Source: Actinomadura sp. J1-007 (GTDB lineage Bacteria > Actinomycetota > Actinomycetes > Streptosporangiales > Streptosporangiaceae). From it: a stretch of DNA of 64,000 bases. The notes under the pieces were generated by a model. The model did no database searches. It saw only the letters and a list, made by a program, of their open reading frames with translations, and had not been told where the DNA came from. Position numbers and translations under genes: made by a program. Below are positions 44,538 through 54,015 of this stretch, in pieces. The stretch lies in assembly GCF_009793335.1 (NCBI RefSeq), contig NZ_WING01000001.1:4898001-4962000 (forward strand), read 5' to 3'. Numbering within the stretch: the first letter of the stretch is position 1; every line of letters begins with the position of its first letter.

Positions 44538-45275
44538 TCAGGCGGCGGCGCGGTGGGCGGCGCTCGCCACGCCGAGCCAGGTGTGCGGGTTGCCCGCCCA
44601 GCACCAGCCGAGCTTCGGCGCCTTCCGGCTGATCCAGATGGCGGGGACGCGCCGGTCGCCGCAGCGCGAGCCGCCGAGCGAGAAGCACTTGTTCTTGGCG
44701 AGCACGGACGGATGGTGGGTGACGAGCGCGATGCCCTCCTCGATGGTGAGCGGGGTACGGCCGCGACCGGCGATCACGGCCAACGCGTCGTTCGGGACCT
44801 CGCCGCAGAACTCCTCGCCCCGTTCGACGCCGAACAGCACGTACGCGGGCGCGTCCGGCTGCCCGACCTCCTCGGTCGTGACGAACCGTTCGAGGTCGCC
44901 CTCGGCGTAGTGGCGGTCGACGACGCCGGGCTCGCGGCGGCCGTCGAGCGCGGTCAGCGCGATGCCCTCCGCGGGCGGCATCAGTTCGCGCGTCACGACC
45001 AGCACGAACGGGACGCGGCCGTCCTCGGGCGGCGCCATCCCGTCGGCGCGGGCGGTGACGGCCGCGCGCAGCGGGGCGAGCAGCGCGGTGAACGACTCGG
45101 CGCTCATCCCGGCGGTCCGGTGGTAGCGCAGGTCGAGCAGGTTGAGGACCTGCCGGTCGAACTCCATGCCCGCGTCGAACGCCTCCGGCGCCTCGTACGG
45201 CACCGCGTGCGGAACGGCGCGGGCGGGCGCGGGCGAGGTCGCGGGCGTGGACGGGCCGGACGGGGTGGGCGTCAC
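44538..45275 (-). CDS. DUF5701-like conserved hypothetical protein
   Basis: The protein has 245 residues from the GTG at 45275 (MTPTPSGPSTPATSPAPARA). The conserved body runs EFDRQVLNLLDLRYHRTAGM, 'VPFVLVVTRELMPPAEGIAL', AYVLFGVERGEEFCGEVPND, IAGRGRTPLTIEEGIALVTH, NKCFSLGGSRCGDRRVPAIW and KLGWCWAGNPHTWLGVASAA. The Cys residues are conserved-looking, but no catalytic set is known to me. Function unknown. A 27-base operator-like inverted repeat lies 34 bases upstream of the start. Confidence 0.75.
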   Translation of the reverse strand: MTPTPSGPSTPATSPAPARAVPHAVPYEAPEAFDAGMEFDRQVLNLLDLRYHRTAGMSAESFTALLAPLRAAVTARADGMAPPEDGRVPFVLVVTRELMPPAEGIALTALDGRREPGVVDRHYAEGDLERFVTTEEVGQPDAPAYVLFGVERGEEFCGEVPNDALAVIAGRGRTPLTIEEGIALVTHHPSVLAKNKCFSLGGSRCGDRRVPAIWISRKAPKLGWCWAGNPHTWLGVASAAHRAAA

Positions 45276-45308
45276 GTGGCGGGCCTCTCTGTCGGGGTGC
45301 GGGGCGAT

Positions 45309-45335
45309 GTAACTCCATACAACGTACGGAGTTAC
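45309..45335. promoter_or_regulatory. Operator-like inverted repeat upstream of the DUF5701 gene
   Basis: Arms GTAACTCCATAC and GTACGGAGTTAC are complementary at 11 of 12 positions, with a 3-base centre (AAC). The size and symmetry fit a TetR-type dimer site. It lies about 34 bases upstream of the DUF5701 gene start, in its promoter region. No regulator gene is next to it. Confidence 0.55.
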
Positions 45336-45391
45336 GCGGCCCATTCCCGTTCCGGAGAAAAACCCGTCCGGCCCCGGCCCTGGCGGAGAGC

Positions 45392-46618
45392 TCAGCCCTT
45401 GATCTGGGTCCAGGCCCGCGCCCAGCGGCTGTACTCGACGCAGTCGTTGCCCCGGCCGTCACCGCAGTCGGCCGTCGGCGTCCGCCAGAACGCCAGCCGC
45501 TTGTAGAACGCCGGGTCGCCCACGTGGAACGTGGCGCAGAAGCCCTTCTCGGTGTACCGGCACGCCTTCGGGACGGCCGGCGCCTCGCCGAACCACTGCG
45601 CGACCTGCGCCTGCACCCGCGGCGTGGTGATCCAGTTCATCCACTTGTACATGCAGTTCGGATGCTGCGCCCGCGAGGAGATCATCCAGGTGTCCGACCA
45701 GCCCGTCGCGCCCTCGGCCGGGATCGTGGTCGCGACCGGCGCCTTCTCGGCCAGCGCCAGGTTGGCGGTCACCTGCCAGGCCGTGCCCGCGTAGTTGTTG
45801 GCGCTCTTGAACGACTGGAGCTCGTCGGTGTAGCTCGCCCAGTACTGGTTGACGTTCGGCCGCTGCTGCTTGAGCAGGTCCACCGCGGCCTGGAACTGGT
45901 CGTCGTCCAGCGCGTAGACGTCCTTGATCTTCAGGTCCGGCCGGTGCGTCTTCAGGTAGAGCGCGGCGTCGGCGATGTAGATCGGCGAGTCGTACGCGAC
46001 CACGTGCCCGGCGGCGGGGGAGTCCTTGTCCCACACCACGTTCCACGACGTCGGGCGCTGCGGCATCTTGTCGGTGCGGTACATCAGCATGTTGGCGCCG
46101 TAGCCGTGCGGCACCCCGTACATCTGCCCGCGCGCCGAGTTGTACGGCTGGTTCTTCAGGAACGGCGCGACGTCGGCGTACCCCTTGACCAGGCCGGTGT
46201 TGACCGGCGCGACCGTGCCGCCGTAGACCAGCCGCAGGCTCGCGTCGCCGGACGCCGACACCCCGTCGTACTGGCCGGTCTTCATCAGCTCGACCATCGC
46301 GTCGGACGTGTCGGCGACCTTGGCCTCGACCTTGCAGCCGGTCGCCCGGGTGAACGGCGTGACCCAGTCGACCTTCTTGTCGTTGGAGCCGTTCTCGGCG
46401 TACCCGGCCCAGATGACGAGCTTCAGCCTGCCCTCCGACGCGCCGACGTCCTGCTGCATCGGGACGTTCGGCAGCGCCGCCGCCTTGCCGGAGCCGTCCC
46501 CGCCGCACGCGGTCGCGGCGGCGAGCACGGCCAGCGCGGCGGCGGCCGCACCCGCGCGGGACACGCGGGACGGGCGGAACGGCGCGCGGAACGAACGGCG
46601 GGGGCGGGACGTCGTCAC
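45392..46618 (-). CDS. ABC transporter substrate-binding lipoprotein, polyamine type (PotD-like)
   Basis: The protein has about 408 residues; the GTG at 46618 is the most likely start, but upstream in-frame starts exist. The signal peptide ends LAVLAAATACGGDGSG, a lipobox-like site. The body follows the PotD fold: LKLVIWAGYAENGSNDKKVD, 'CKVEAKVADTSDAMVELMKT', QYDGVSASGDASLRLVYGGT, YGVPHGYGANMLMYRTDKMP, AYDSPIYIADAALYLKT, 'TGWSDTWMISSRAQHPNCMY' and KWMNWITTPRVQAQVAQWFG. It should bind spermidine, putrescine or a similar cation. No permease or ATPase gene is adjacent in the window, so its partners lie elsewhere. Confidence 0.82.
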   Translation of the reverse strand: MTTSRPRRSFRAPFRPSRVSRAGAAAAALAVLAAATACGGDGSGKAAALPNVPMQQDVGASEGRLKLVIWAGYAENGSNDKKVDWVTPFTRATGCKVEAKVADTSDAMVELMKTGQYDGVSASGDASLRLVYGGTVAPVNTGLVKGYADVAPFLKNQPYNSARGQMYGVPHGYGANMLMYRTDKMPQRPTSWNVVWDKDSPAAGHVVAYDSPIYIADAALYLKTHRPDLKIKDVYALDDDQFQAAVDLLKQQRPNVNQYWASYTDELQSFKSANNYAGTAWQVTANLALAEKAPVATTIPAEGATGWSDTWMISSRAQHPNCMYKWMNWITTPRVQAQVAQWFGEAPAVPKACRYTEKGFCATFHVGDPAFYKRLAFWRTPTADCGDGRGNDCVEYSRWARAWTQIKG

Positions 46619-46877
46619 GGACGGGGTTCCAAAGATCACGCTAGCCGATCGTAGAGGGTCCGGAAGGCCCGAGTGGACACAAACCGTGATGATCAGGAAA
46701 CTGTCGACACACGTCCGCGTCCGTCCTAGGCTCTCCTGCGTTCCGTGCGAACCGCTCCGCAGCGTTCCCCAGCGTTCCGCGCGAGGCGTCCGCGGGAGCC
46801 GTCCGGCCGCGGCCGGGCGCGCGCCCGCGCACCATCCCGTCAACACGTCCCCCGCCGACCGGAGAGATGCAGTCGCC

Positions 46878-49624
46878 GTGCTAACCCGAGGCCGCCGAAC
46901 CGAGCCAGCCGTCAGCCACCGGCGCGACGGCCCGAAGGCCGGTCGGTTCAGGTCGATCCGGTTCAAGGTCGTCCTCATGGTCACCGTGTCGGTGGTCGCG
47001 CTCGGCGTGCTCTGGGCGTTCGCCGCCAGCATCGCGCTCGGCGAGGGCCTCAACCTGCGGCACGTCAAGACCGTCCAGGAGCACTTCGGCTACCCGTCGG
47101 GCGCGCTCGGCAGCGCGCTCCAGGCCGAGCGCCGCCAGTCGATGGTCTACCTCGGCGGGCGCACCGACGGCGACCGCGCCTCGATGGAGTCCGCGCGGCT
47201 GGTCACCGACCGGCAGGCCGACCTGTTCCGCGGCCTCGTGCGCGACCAGGGCGCCAGGGACGCCGCGCCCGCGCAGGCCCGCCGGCTCGCCGACAAGATC
47301 GGCGCCGGGCTGGACGCGCTCGCCGCGGGCCGCCGCGGCATCGACTCCGGCGCGACCGGGCGGGCCCGCTCGTTCGCCGACTACAGCGCGCTGATCAGCG
47401 ACATCGGCACGCTCCAGTCGTCGCTGTCGACGCTGGACAACTCCGAGGTCGCCAAGGACGCCCGCAACCAGGCCGCGCTCGGCCGCGCCCGCGAGACGCT
47501 CGCGCAGGAGGACGCGCTGCTCGCCGGCGCGCTCGCCGCCGGGCGGATGACCGCCGCCGAGCACGCCGACTTCGTCAAGCTCGTCGGCACGCAGCGGTCC
47601 CTCTACACCTTCACCGCGGGCGAGCTGCGCGCGGAGGACCAGAGCTACTACCAGCGGGTCGCCGCGATGCCCGAGTCCGGGCGGCTGCGCGCGCTGGAGG
47701 ACCGCTTCGTCGCCTCGGCCCGGCTCGTCCGGTCCAAGGGCGCGGCGAGCGTGCTGTGGAAGACCACCGCCGACTCCAACCTCACCCGCCTGCGCGGGCT
47801 GGAGCTGTCGGTGGCGGCGTCCGCCGAGCGGCGCGCCAAGCCGATCTCCGACGCCATCATCCAGCGGGTCGTGCTCGCCGGCGCGCTCGGGCTCGTCGCG
47901 GTCGTCGCCTCGCTCGTCCTCGCGGTCTGGGTCGCCCGCTCGGTCATCCGCGAGCTGGCCCGGCTGCGCCGCGAGGCCCTCGACCTCGCCGACGTCCGGC
48001 TGCCCGGCGTGATCCAGCGGCTGCGCCGCGGCGAGGAGGTCGACGTCGCGGCCGAGGCGCCGCCGCTCGCGTTCGGCACCCGCGAGATCGACCAGGTCGG
48101 CGACGCGTTCAACGCCGCGCGCCGCACCGCGATCCAGGGCGCGGTCGAGGAGGCCGCGCTGCGCCGCAGCGTCAGCGACGTGTTCGTCAACCTCGCCCGC
48201 CGCAGCCAGACGCTCCTGCACCGCCAGCTCAACCTGCTCGACGCGATGGAGCGCCGCATCGAGGCGCCGGACGACCTGGAGGACCTGTTCCGCGTCGACC
48301 ACCTCGCGACCCGCATGCGCCGGCACGCGGAGGGCCTGATCATCCTGTCCGGGCAGGCGCCCGGCCGCGGCTGGCGCAGCCCGTCGCGATCGTCGACGTG
48401 GCCCGCGCCGCCGCGTCCGAGGTCGAGGACTACACCCGGGTCAACGTCGCGCCGATGAGCCAGGCCGCGGTCGTCGGCCCCGCCGTCGCCGACGTCATCC
48501 ACCTGCTCGCCGAGCTGATCGAGAACGCCGCGTCGTTCTCGCCGCCGCACACCACCGTGCAGGTCCACGGGCAGGCCGTCGCGCACGGCTTCACCCTGGA
48601 GGTCGAGGACCGCGGCCTCAGCATGGACGAGGCGAGCCTCGCCGCCGCCAACGAGCGGCTCGCGACGGCCGCCGAGTTCGACCTGTCCGACAGCGCGCAG
48701 CTCGGCCTGTTCGTCGTCGGCCGCCTCGCGCACCGGCACGGCATCAAGGTCACGCTGCGCACCTCGCCGTACGGCGGGATGGCCGCGATCGTGCTGCTGC
48801 CCGAGGACCTGGTGGTGCGCGGCGACGCCGAGGCGCTCGACGGCGCCCCGGTCACCACCCGCCGCGCCGAGGACGCGCTCCTCCCGGTCGGCGCGGTCGT
48901 CGGCGGCCGGCGCCACGGCGTCGCCGAGCTCGGACCGGGCGCCCCGGCCGGGCCCGGCGGCCCGCAGGGCGGGTCGGTGCTGCAACTGCCGACGGGACGG
49001 CACGCCGCCGGACCGTACGGGGGCTCGACGCACTCGGGCTCGTACGAGACCGTCCAGGACGGGCCGCCCACCGGGCCGTACAACGTCCCGCCGCAGAACG
49101 CGTCCGCCCCGGAGCACCTGCAGGGCCCGCAGACCCCGGGAGGGCCGCCTTCCGCGCCGGCGCCGGGCGGACCGGCCGCGAGCCCGTTCGGGGGCGATCC
49201 GCTCGGCACGGGACCGCTCCCGGCCCAGCCGTTCGGCGCCGGCGCACCGGAGGGTGAGACCGCGAATCCCGCCGACGTCGCCGCCGCGTCCCGTACGGTA
49301 TTCGAGGAGCCGATCCAGGGCCCGCCCCCGCCGCAGCCGCGGCAGCAGGGCGAGCCGCGGCTCCCGCGGTCGCCGCGCGAGGTCAGGCGACGGCCCGCGA
49401 GCGGCGGCGGCCGGAGCGAGCGTCCGGCGCTGCCGAAGCGGGTCCGGCAGGAGAACCTCGCCGCGCAGCTGCGCGACGAGGCTCAGGAACAGGCGCCCGC
49501 GGCACCCGGACCGCGGGCCCCGGAACGCTCCCCGGAGGAGCTGCGGACGATGATGTCGGCCATCCAGCAGGGCACCCGGCGCGGTCGCGCCGAGACGGCG
49601 GCGAGCGATGACGAGGATTCGTGA
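46878..49624 (+). CDS. Conservon sensor histidine kinase with nitrate-sensor-type domain, CvnA (apparent frameshift)
   Basis: The GTG at 46878 gives MLTRGRRTEPAVSHRRDGPK, then a membrane helix (VVLMVTVSVVALGVLWAFAA). A NIT-type helical sensor covers about residues 60-330 (QAERRQSMVYLGGRTDGDR), followed by a second helix (LVAVVASLVLAVWVARSVIR), a HAMP-like segment, and the kinase core (VFVNLARRSQTLLHRQLNLL; LIENAASFSPPHTTVQVHGQ N-box). The frame breaks near 48370-48385. One more base gives GWRQPVAIVDVARAAASEVE and about 915 residues in all. The C-terminal ~250 residues are Pro/Gly-rich and disordered. It leads the first conservon, with DUF742 and GTPase genes but no roadblock gene. Confidence 0.87.
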
Positions 49625-49630
49625 CGTCCG

Positions 49631-50008
49631 ATGACCGGACCCGGGAGCGAGTGGATCGATGAGGAGGCCGGGCCCCTCGTCCGGTCGTACGCGCTGACGC
49701 GCGGCCGTGCCCGCCCGGCCACGCGCGAGAGCTTCGACATGATCACGATCGTCTCGACGGCGGCGCGGCCGAGGTCGGGCACGCCCGGGATCGGGCCCGA
49801 GCACCTCTACATCCTGGAGATGTGCCTCCAGCCGCAGCCGGTCGCGGAGGTCGCGGCCAAGCTCCGGCTGCCGCTGGTCGTCGTCCGGGTGCTGCTCGGC
49901 GACCTGCTCCACCACCGGCTCATCACGGTGACCCGTCCCCAGGAGGAGAGCTCGCTCTCCAAGGAACGTCTGCTCAGGGAAGTGCTGCATGGTCTCCAAG
50001 CCCTCTGA
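49631..50008 (+). CDS. DUF742 protein, CvnC
   Basis: The protein has 125 residues. It has a winged-helix-like core: LVRSYALTRGRARPATRESF, PEHLYILEMCLQPQPVAEVA, AAKLRLPLVVVRVLLGDLLH. This is the DUF742 protein found between kinase and GTPase in actinomycete conservons. It lies 7 bases after the kinase and overlaps the GTPase gene by 20 bases. It probably couples the membrane kinase to the GTPase, but its exact action is unknown. Confidence 0.9.
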   Translation: MTGPGSEWIDEEAGPLVRSYALTRGRARPATRESFDMITIVSTAARPRSGTPGIGPEHLYILEMCLQPQPVAEVAAKLRLPLVVVRVLLGDLLHHRLITVTRPQEESSLSKERLLREVLHGLQAL

Positions 50009-50692
50009 ACCGGAATCGGGCGAAGCCCAGGGGGTCTGGGGGTCCGCCCCAGGAAGCAAGAGCCGCCGGTCGAAGCCCAGGGGTCTGGGGAGCGGGCCCG
50101 CCGAAGGCGGCGGGCCGGCGGTGCCGGTCGCGGTGAAGATCCTCGTCGCGGGGGGCTTCGGCGTCGGCAAGACCACGCTGGTCGGCGCCGTCAGCGAGAT
50201 CACGCCCTCCAGACCGAGGAGCTGCTGACCGACAAGGGCGTCGGCGTGGACGACACCGAGGGCGTGGAGCAGAAGACGACCACCACGGTCGCGATGGACT
50301 TCGGCCGCATCACGATCCGCGACGGGCTCGTCCTCTACCTGTTCGGCACGCCGGGGCAGGACCGGTTCTGGTTCATGTGGGACGAGCTGTCGTACGGCGC
50401 GCTCGGCGCCGTGGTGCTCGCCGACACGCGCCGCCTCGCCGACTGCTTCCCCGCGGTGGACTACTTCGAGAGCCGCGGCCTGCCGTTCGTCGTCGGGGTG
50501 AACTGCTTCGAGGACGGCTACGACTACACCTCCGACGAGATCCGCGAGGCGCTCGACCTGTCCGCGGACCTGCCGGTGGTGCTGTGCGACGTGCGCGAGC
50601 GGACGTCCGGCAAGGAGGTGCTGACGACGCTCGTCCGGCACGTCCTCGCGGTGCACAAGCGGCAGCACGACACGGGCGTGCCGGTCTCCTGA
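49989..50692 (+). CDS. Conservon Ras-like GTPase, CvnD (apparent frameshift)
   Basis: The P-loop is ILVAGGFGVGKTTLVGAV. Later motifs are VAMDFGRITIRDGLVLYLFG, TPGQDRFWFMW (switch II) and PFVVGVNCFEDGYDY (nucleotide specificity). The frame breaks at 50205-50207. One more C restores SEITPLQTEELLTDKGVGVD and about 234 residues. The N-terminus carries an unusual ~45-residue extension encoded by two copies of a G-rich repeat (see next entry), which is not part of the normal protein; the true start may be nearer the P-loop. It is the last gene of the conservon and probably relays kinase signals. Confidence 0.85.
50021..50110 (+). repeat. Tandem copies of a G-rich dispersed-type repeat inside the GTPase 5' coding region
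   Basis: CGAAGCCCAGGGG(G)TCTGGG occurs at 50021 and again at 50071, exactly 50 bases apart, followed each time by a C/G-rich segment (TCCGCCCC, AGCGGGCCCGCC). This resembles the short G-rich repeats scattered through actinomycete genomes. Both copies are translated as part of the N-terminal extension of the GTPase. Confidence 0.6.
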
Positions 50693-50735
50693 GCCCAGGA
50701 GTCCGGCACGCCCGCCGTGCCCGCCGCGCCGCGCC

Positions 50736-51785
50736 TCAGGCGAACGCGGGCATGACCTCGTCGTGGATCAGCCGGAGCTGGGTGTCCACGTCGGCGACGC
50801 CCTCGACCTCGCGGCCGGTGAAGCCCTTCACCAGGGTCGCGTCGGTGATCGCCGCGATCAGGTGGTTGACGCCGGTCGGCTCGATCTCGCGCCGGATCTT
50901 GGCGACGACCTCGTCCGGGGTGCCGGCCAGCGACAGCTTCTCGGTGATCTCCGGGGTGGTCAGCTCGATCGCCTTCGGCAGGTCGCCCGCGCCGACGGCC
51001 TCGATGATCGGGGCCATGTCCTTCGGGTCCACGCCGTTGCGCAGGAGCTGCTCCTCGGGCATCGCGGAGGCGTAGAGGCCGACCATGCTGCGGGCGGCCT
51101 CCTTCGCGGCGGCCGAGTCGCGCCCGGTCGCGAACACGACCCAGGCGCCGATGTCGAGCGTCTTCCAGTCCTTGCCCGCCCGCTCGGCGCCCGCGCGGGT
51201 GTGCTTCACGGCGTACTCGTACGCCTCGCGGGTGTAGCTGAGCGCGTGGTGGACGCCGTCGGACAGCTCACCGGCCGCCTCGAACGACTTCGGCCCGCGC
51301 ATCGCGCCGATCTTCACGGGCAGGTGCTCCTGGACGGGCCGGGCGAAGGTGAACAGCCCGTCGTAGGAGTAGAACTCGCCGTCGCGGGTGATGGTGCCCT
51401 GGTCCAGCAGCGTCCGGACGACCTCGACGGCCTCCTTGACGCGGGTGAGCGGCTTGGTCTTCGTCCAGTCGATCTTGTACTGGGCGAGCACCCCGAAGTT
51501 GCCGCTGCCGAGCACCACCTCAGCGCGCCCGCCGGTCAGCTCGTCCAGCGTCGCGGCGGCCTGGGCGATGAGCGTCGGCTCGCGGAGCGTGACGGCGGAC
51601 ACGCTCGGGCCGAGGCGGATCTGGGAGGTCTGGGCGGCGGCCGCCGCGAACAGCAGCCACAGGTCCTTGTGCCACGGCTCGTCGGCGGCGTACACGGCGT
51701 GGAAGCCGAGCTCGTCGGCGAGCCTGATCGAGGCGAGGGACTCGTTCAGCGGGTAGTCGGGGAGCATCGCGTAGCTGAACTTCAC
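50736..51785 (-). CDS. F420-dependent, luciferase-like (LLM class) oxidoreductase
   Basis: The protein has 349 residues. The GTG at 51785 has AGGAG six bases upstream and gives MKFSYAMLPDYPLNESLASI, the usual start. The TIM-barrel motifs are FHAVYAADEPWHKDLWLLFA, IRLGPSVSAVTLREPTLIAQ, AATLDELTGGRAEVVLGSGN and VKIGAMRGPKSFEAAGELSD. The F420-dependent glucose-6-phosphate dehydrogenase/N5,N10-methylene-H4MPT reductase group is the closest match. It probably uses reduced F420; FMN use cannot be excluded. The substrate is unknown. Confidence 0.87.
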   Translation of the reverse strand: MKFSYAMLPDYPLNESLASIRLADELGFHAVYAADEPWHKDLWLLFAAAAAQTSQIRLGPSVSAVTLREPTLIAQAAATLDELTGGRAEVVLGSGNFGVLAQYKIDWTKTKPLTRVKEAVEVVRTLLDQGTITRDGEFYSYDGLFTFARPVQEHLPVKIGAMRGPKSFEAAGELSDGVHHALSYTREAYEYAVKHTRAGAERAGKDWKTLDIGAWVVFATGRDSAAAKEAARSMVGLYASAMPEEQLLRNGVDPKDMAPIIEAVGAGDLPKAIELTTPEITEKLSLAGTPDEVVAKIRREIEPTGVNHLIAAITDATLVKGFTGREVEGVADVDTQLRLIHDEVMPAFA

Positions 51786-51921
51786 CGTTCTCCTGACTTC
51801 GTCGATGAAGGGGGAACGCTTCCGGCGGGGGCCGGAGGCTTGATCAACGGCACTCAAGCTTGCACGGCGACGAAGCGGTACGCAATGCCCACAACGAGTT
51901 AATTCCCGGCGCCGGGCGCGG

Positions 51922-52302
51922 CTAGCCGAGGTGGAGGCCGCCGTGGATGTCGCGGGCCTGGACGACCTTGTCGGCGCGGCCGTTGAAGACGTTGGTGACC
52001 CCGTCGCCGCTCGCCGACGCGTCCGTGCGCACCCGGTCCCACAGGGCGCGGACCTCCTCGTCGAAGGCCGGGTCGAGCTCGCGCGTGCGGGCGATCGCCT
52101 CGTCCAGCTCCGCGAGCCGTTCGGGGGAGTCGGGGTCGCGGGCCGCGCCCTCCAGGATCTGCTCGGAGAGGTGGTCGCCGCGGAACCGCTCGCGGATCCT
52201 GCGGACCAGCGCCGCGACGGCCTCGCGCGCGGGCTCGCCCGCGACCTCCACGACCTTGCCCGCTGCGGCGGTGGCGATGGCGAGCGTCATCGGGTCGGAC
52301 AT
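51922..52302 (-). CDS. Hypothetical protein with C-terminal VVQARDIHGG motif, 126 aa
   Basis: The N-terminal ~95 residues are helical and Ala/Arg/Glu-rich (MSDPMTLAIATAAAGKVVEV, REAVAALVRRIRERFRGDHL). The tail reads DGVTNVFNGRADKVVQARDI, HGGLHLG. This 'NxFxG...VVQAxDIHGGxH' ending occurs at the ends or junctions of many actinomycete signalling proteins with NACHT, peptidase or TIR-like partners. That is my recollection, not a search result. No enzymatic domain is present. It may be a small adaptor. Confidence 0.6.
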   Translation of the reverse strand: MSDPMTLAIATAAAGKVVEVAGEPAREAVAALVRRIRERFRGDHLSEQILEGAARDPDSPERLAELDEAIARTRELDPAFDEEVRALWDRVRTDASASGDGVTNVFNGRADKVVQARDIHGGLHLG

Positions 52303-52449
52303 CCGCGTGCTCCCGTGCGAGAAGGGATGGGGACGTACGCCCAGTCCACCATGCCGGGCGCGGGGCCGCCACCGTCCGCGGGGCCACGGGCGGCTGACCG
52401 CGCGGACCGCGGGGGCCGCGCCCGCCGGTCGGTCGCGGCCGTGCGCGGC

Positions 52450-52869
52450 TCAGTTGCGGCCGTGCGCGACGGCCTTGCGGAACGGCGCGATCGCCGCCTG
52501 CACCTTGGTGAACCCGCCGCCGTCGGCCCACAGGTCGTACCATTCGTTGTCGCTCGGGTCGAGCGCCCGCGCGAACGTGCGGGAGGCCAGCTCGCGCAGC
52601 GGCTCGTCGGGGGTGAACTCCATGCCCTCCAGGTACTCCCCGGCGCTGCCGCCGATCTTGATCGACGGCTCCAGCCGCGCCGCGACCAGGCACGCCGCCG
52701 CGATCGCCGCCTCCACGTCCGGCCCCTCCAGGTAGTCGCCGGCCTCCAGCATGTCGGCCATCGCCGAACGCAGCCCTTCGGGCACCTCCTCGGCCGGCCC
52801 GTCGGCCAGATCCCCGACGAAGTCCATCGCCGAGTCGTTCTCGAACGGACCATGCCCCCAGGCACCCAT
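52450..52869 (-). CDS. DUF4259 domain protein
   Basis: The protein has 139 residues. MGAWGHGPFENDSAMDFVGD is the diagnostic DUF4259 start, followed by LEAGDYLEGPDVEAAIAAAC and LVAARLEPS. The function of the family is unknown. The ATG lies next to a GAGGAG-like sequence. It is upstream of, and on the same strand as, the small adaptor-like gene. Confidence 0.85.
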   Translation of the reverse strand: MGAWGHGPFENDSAMDFVGDLADGPAEEVPEGLRSAMADMLEAGDYLEGPDVEAAIAAACLVAARLEPSIKIGGSAGEYLEGMEFTPDEPLRELASRTFARALDPSDNEWYDLWADGGGFTKVQAAIAPFRKAVAHGRN

Positions 52870-52992
52870 GCGCGCTCCTCCTCATTGCAGTCGTTGAGGG
52901 AGGAACCTAGCGGAGCGGACGGACAACGACTAGCCGCCAGGATTTCCCTACCAGGTGGAACGAGGCGCCCGGGGTGCCCTAGCCTCCGTCAC

Positions 52993-53871
52993 GTGCCGGT
53001 ATGCCTCCCCGTCCAGCTCCTCGCACCTGGAGAGTTCGACGGGTGCGCCGCCGGGCCGACGCTGGCGTTCGCCTCCCGCCGCGACCACGCGGCCAGCATC
53101 GGTCAGCTCTGGGACCCGGCCGCCGGCCGCCCCGTCGGCCCGCCCGTCCCCGACCTCGGCGACTGGGCGTTCGCCGACGTTCTCGCCTGGACGCACCGCG
53201 ACCGCGTGCACGTCCTCTGCGGCCGGGACGAGATCACCATCGAGCCGCCGTCCGTCCCGGACCTGCTGGGCCTCGCCGCGCCGGACGGCCGTACCGCCGT
53301 CGTCGCCGTCTCCGGCCCCGCCCACGACGCCCGGGTCTCCACCTGGGACGCCCGTACGGGCGAGCACCTGCGCGACTTCACGGTGTGGCTCGGCCACCGT
53401 TCCGCGATCGGCCACCGGCTCTCGTCCGCGGGCGGCCTCATCGCGCTCGCCTGCGACACCGATCGCGAACGCCCCGTCGACGGCCGCTGCGTCTGCGTCC
53501 TCGACACGTCCCGGGGCGAGGAGGTGGCCCGGCACCCGTCGCCGGGCGACCTGCACGCCGTCGCGGGGACGGCCCTCGCGCACACCGCGCCGGGCCGCCT
53601 GCTCGTCCACGACCTGACGACCGGCGAGCCCCTCGCCGAGCGTTCCCTCCCGGATCCGGCCGCCCAACTGGCCGCCGCGTCCGTGGGCGACCGCCCGGTG
53701 TTCGTCACGGCCCACCCGGGCCGCCTCCTCACCTGGGACCTGTCGTGTGTCCGGCCCCTCCACGAGCTGCCCTTGTCCGTCCCGCCGAACGCCATCGCCC
53801 TGACCCCCACCGGCATCGTCCTCGCGGCCACCGACGAGGGCCTCCACACCGCCCGCCTCCCGCTCCCCTGA
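52993..53871 (+). CDS. Hypothetical beta-propeller-like protein, 292 aa
   Basis: The GTG at 52993 gives MPVCLPVQLLAPGEFDGCAA. WD40-like blades are suggested by repeated W-D and strand patterns: SIGQLWDPAAGRPVGPPVPD, VSTWDARTGEHLRDFTVWLG, RLLVHDLTTGEPLAERSLPD and GRLLTWDLSCVRPLHELPLS. The repeats are short, so the fold is an inference. No signal peptide is evident. Partners and function are unknown. Confidence 0.6.
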   Translation: MPVCLPVQLLAPGEFDGCAAGPTLAFASRRDHAASIGQLWDPAAGRPVGPPVPDLGDWAFADVLAWTHRDRVHVLCGRDEITIEPPSVPDLLGLAAPDGRTAVVAVSGPAHDARVSTWDARTGEHLRDFTVWLGHRSAIGHRLSSAGGLIALACDTDRERPVDGRCVCVLDTSRGEEVARHPSPGDLHAVAGTALAHTAPGRLLVHDLTTGEPLAERSLPDPAAQLAAASVGDRPVFVTAHPGRLLTWDLSCVRPLHELPLSVPPNAIALTPTGIVLAATDEGLHTARLPLP

Positions 53872-53881
53872 ACGACCGGCA

Positions 53882-53990
53882 CGGCCGGTTGCCCCGCGCA
53901 GGCGCCGGGAAGACCACCGCGGCGCGGCGGATCGCCCGGCGGCGCGGCCTGCGGTGGTACGGCACCGGTACGCGGACAGGACGGCCGTCG
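53882..53990 (+). pseudogene. Possible remnant of a P-loop kinase/ATPase gene
   Basis: One frame reads RAGAGKTTAARRIARRRGLR, followed by WYGTGTRTGR, resembling the start of an ATP-binding protein (a GAPGAGKTTVARALA-type P-loop then RLYSTDTRTW). The first Gly of the P-loop and everything after about 35 codons are lost. No start codon or onward frame is credible. It may be a decayed gene end; the match is short. Confidence 0.3.
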
Positions 53991-54015
53991 GGGGCCCGAT
54001 CGGTGCGGGATGGGA

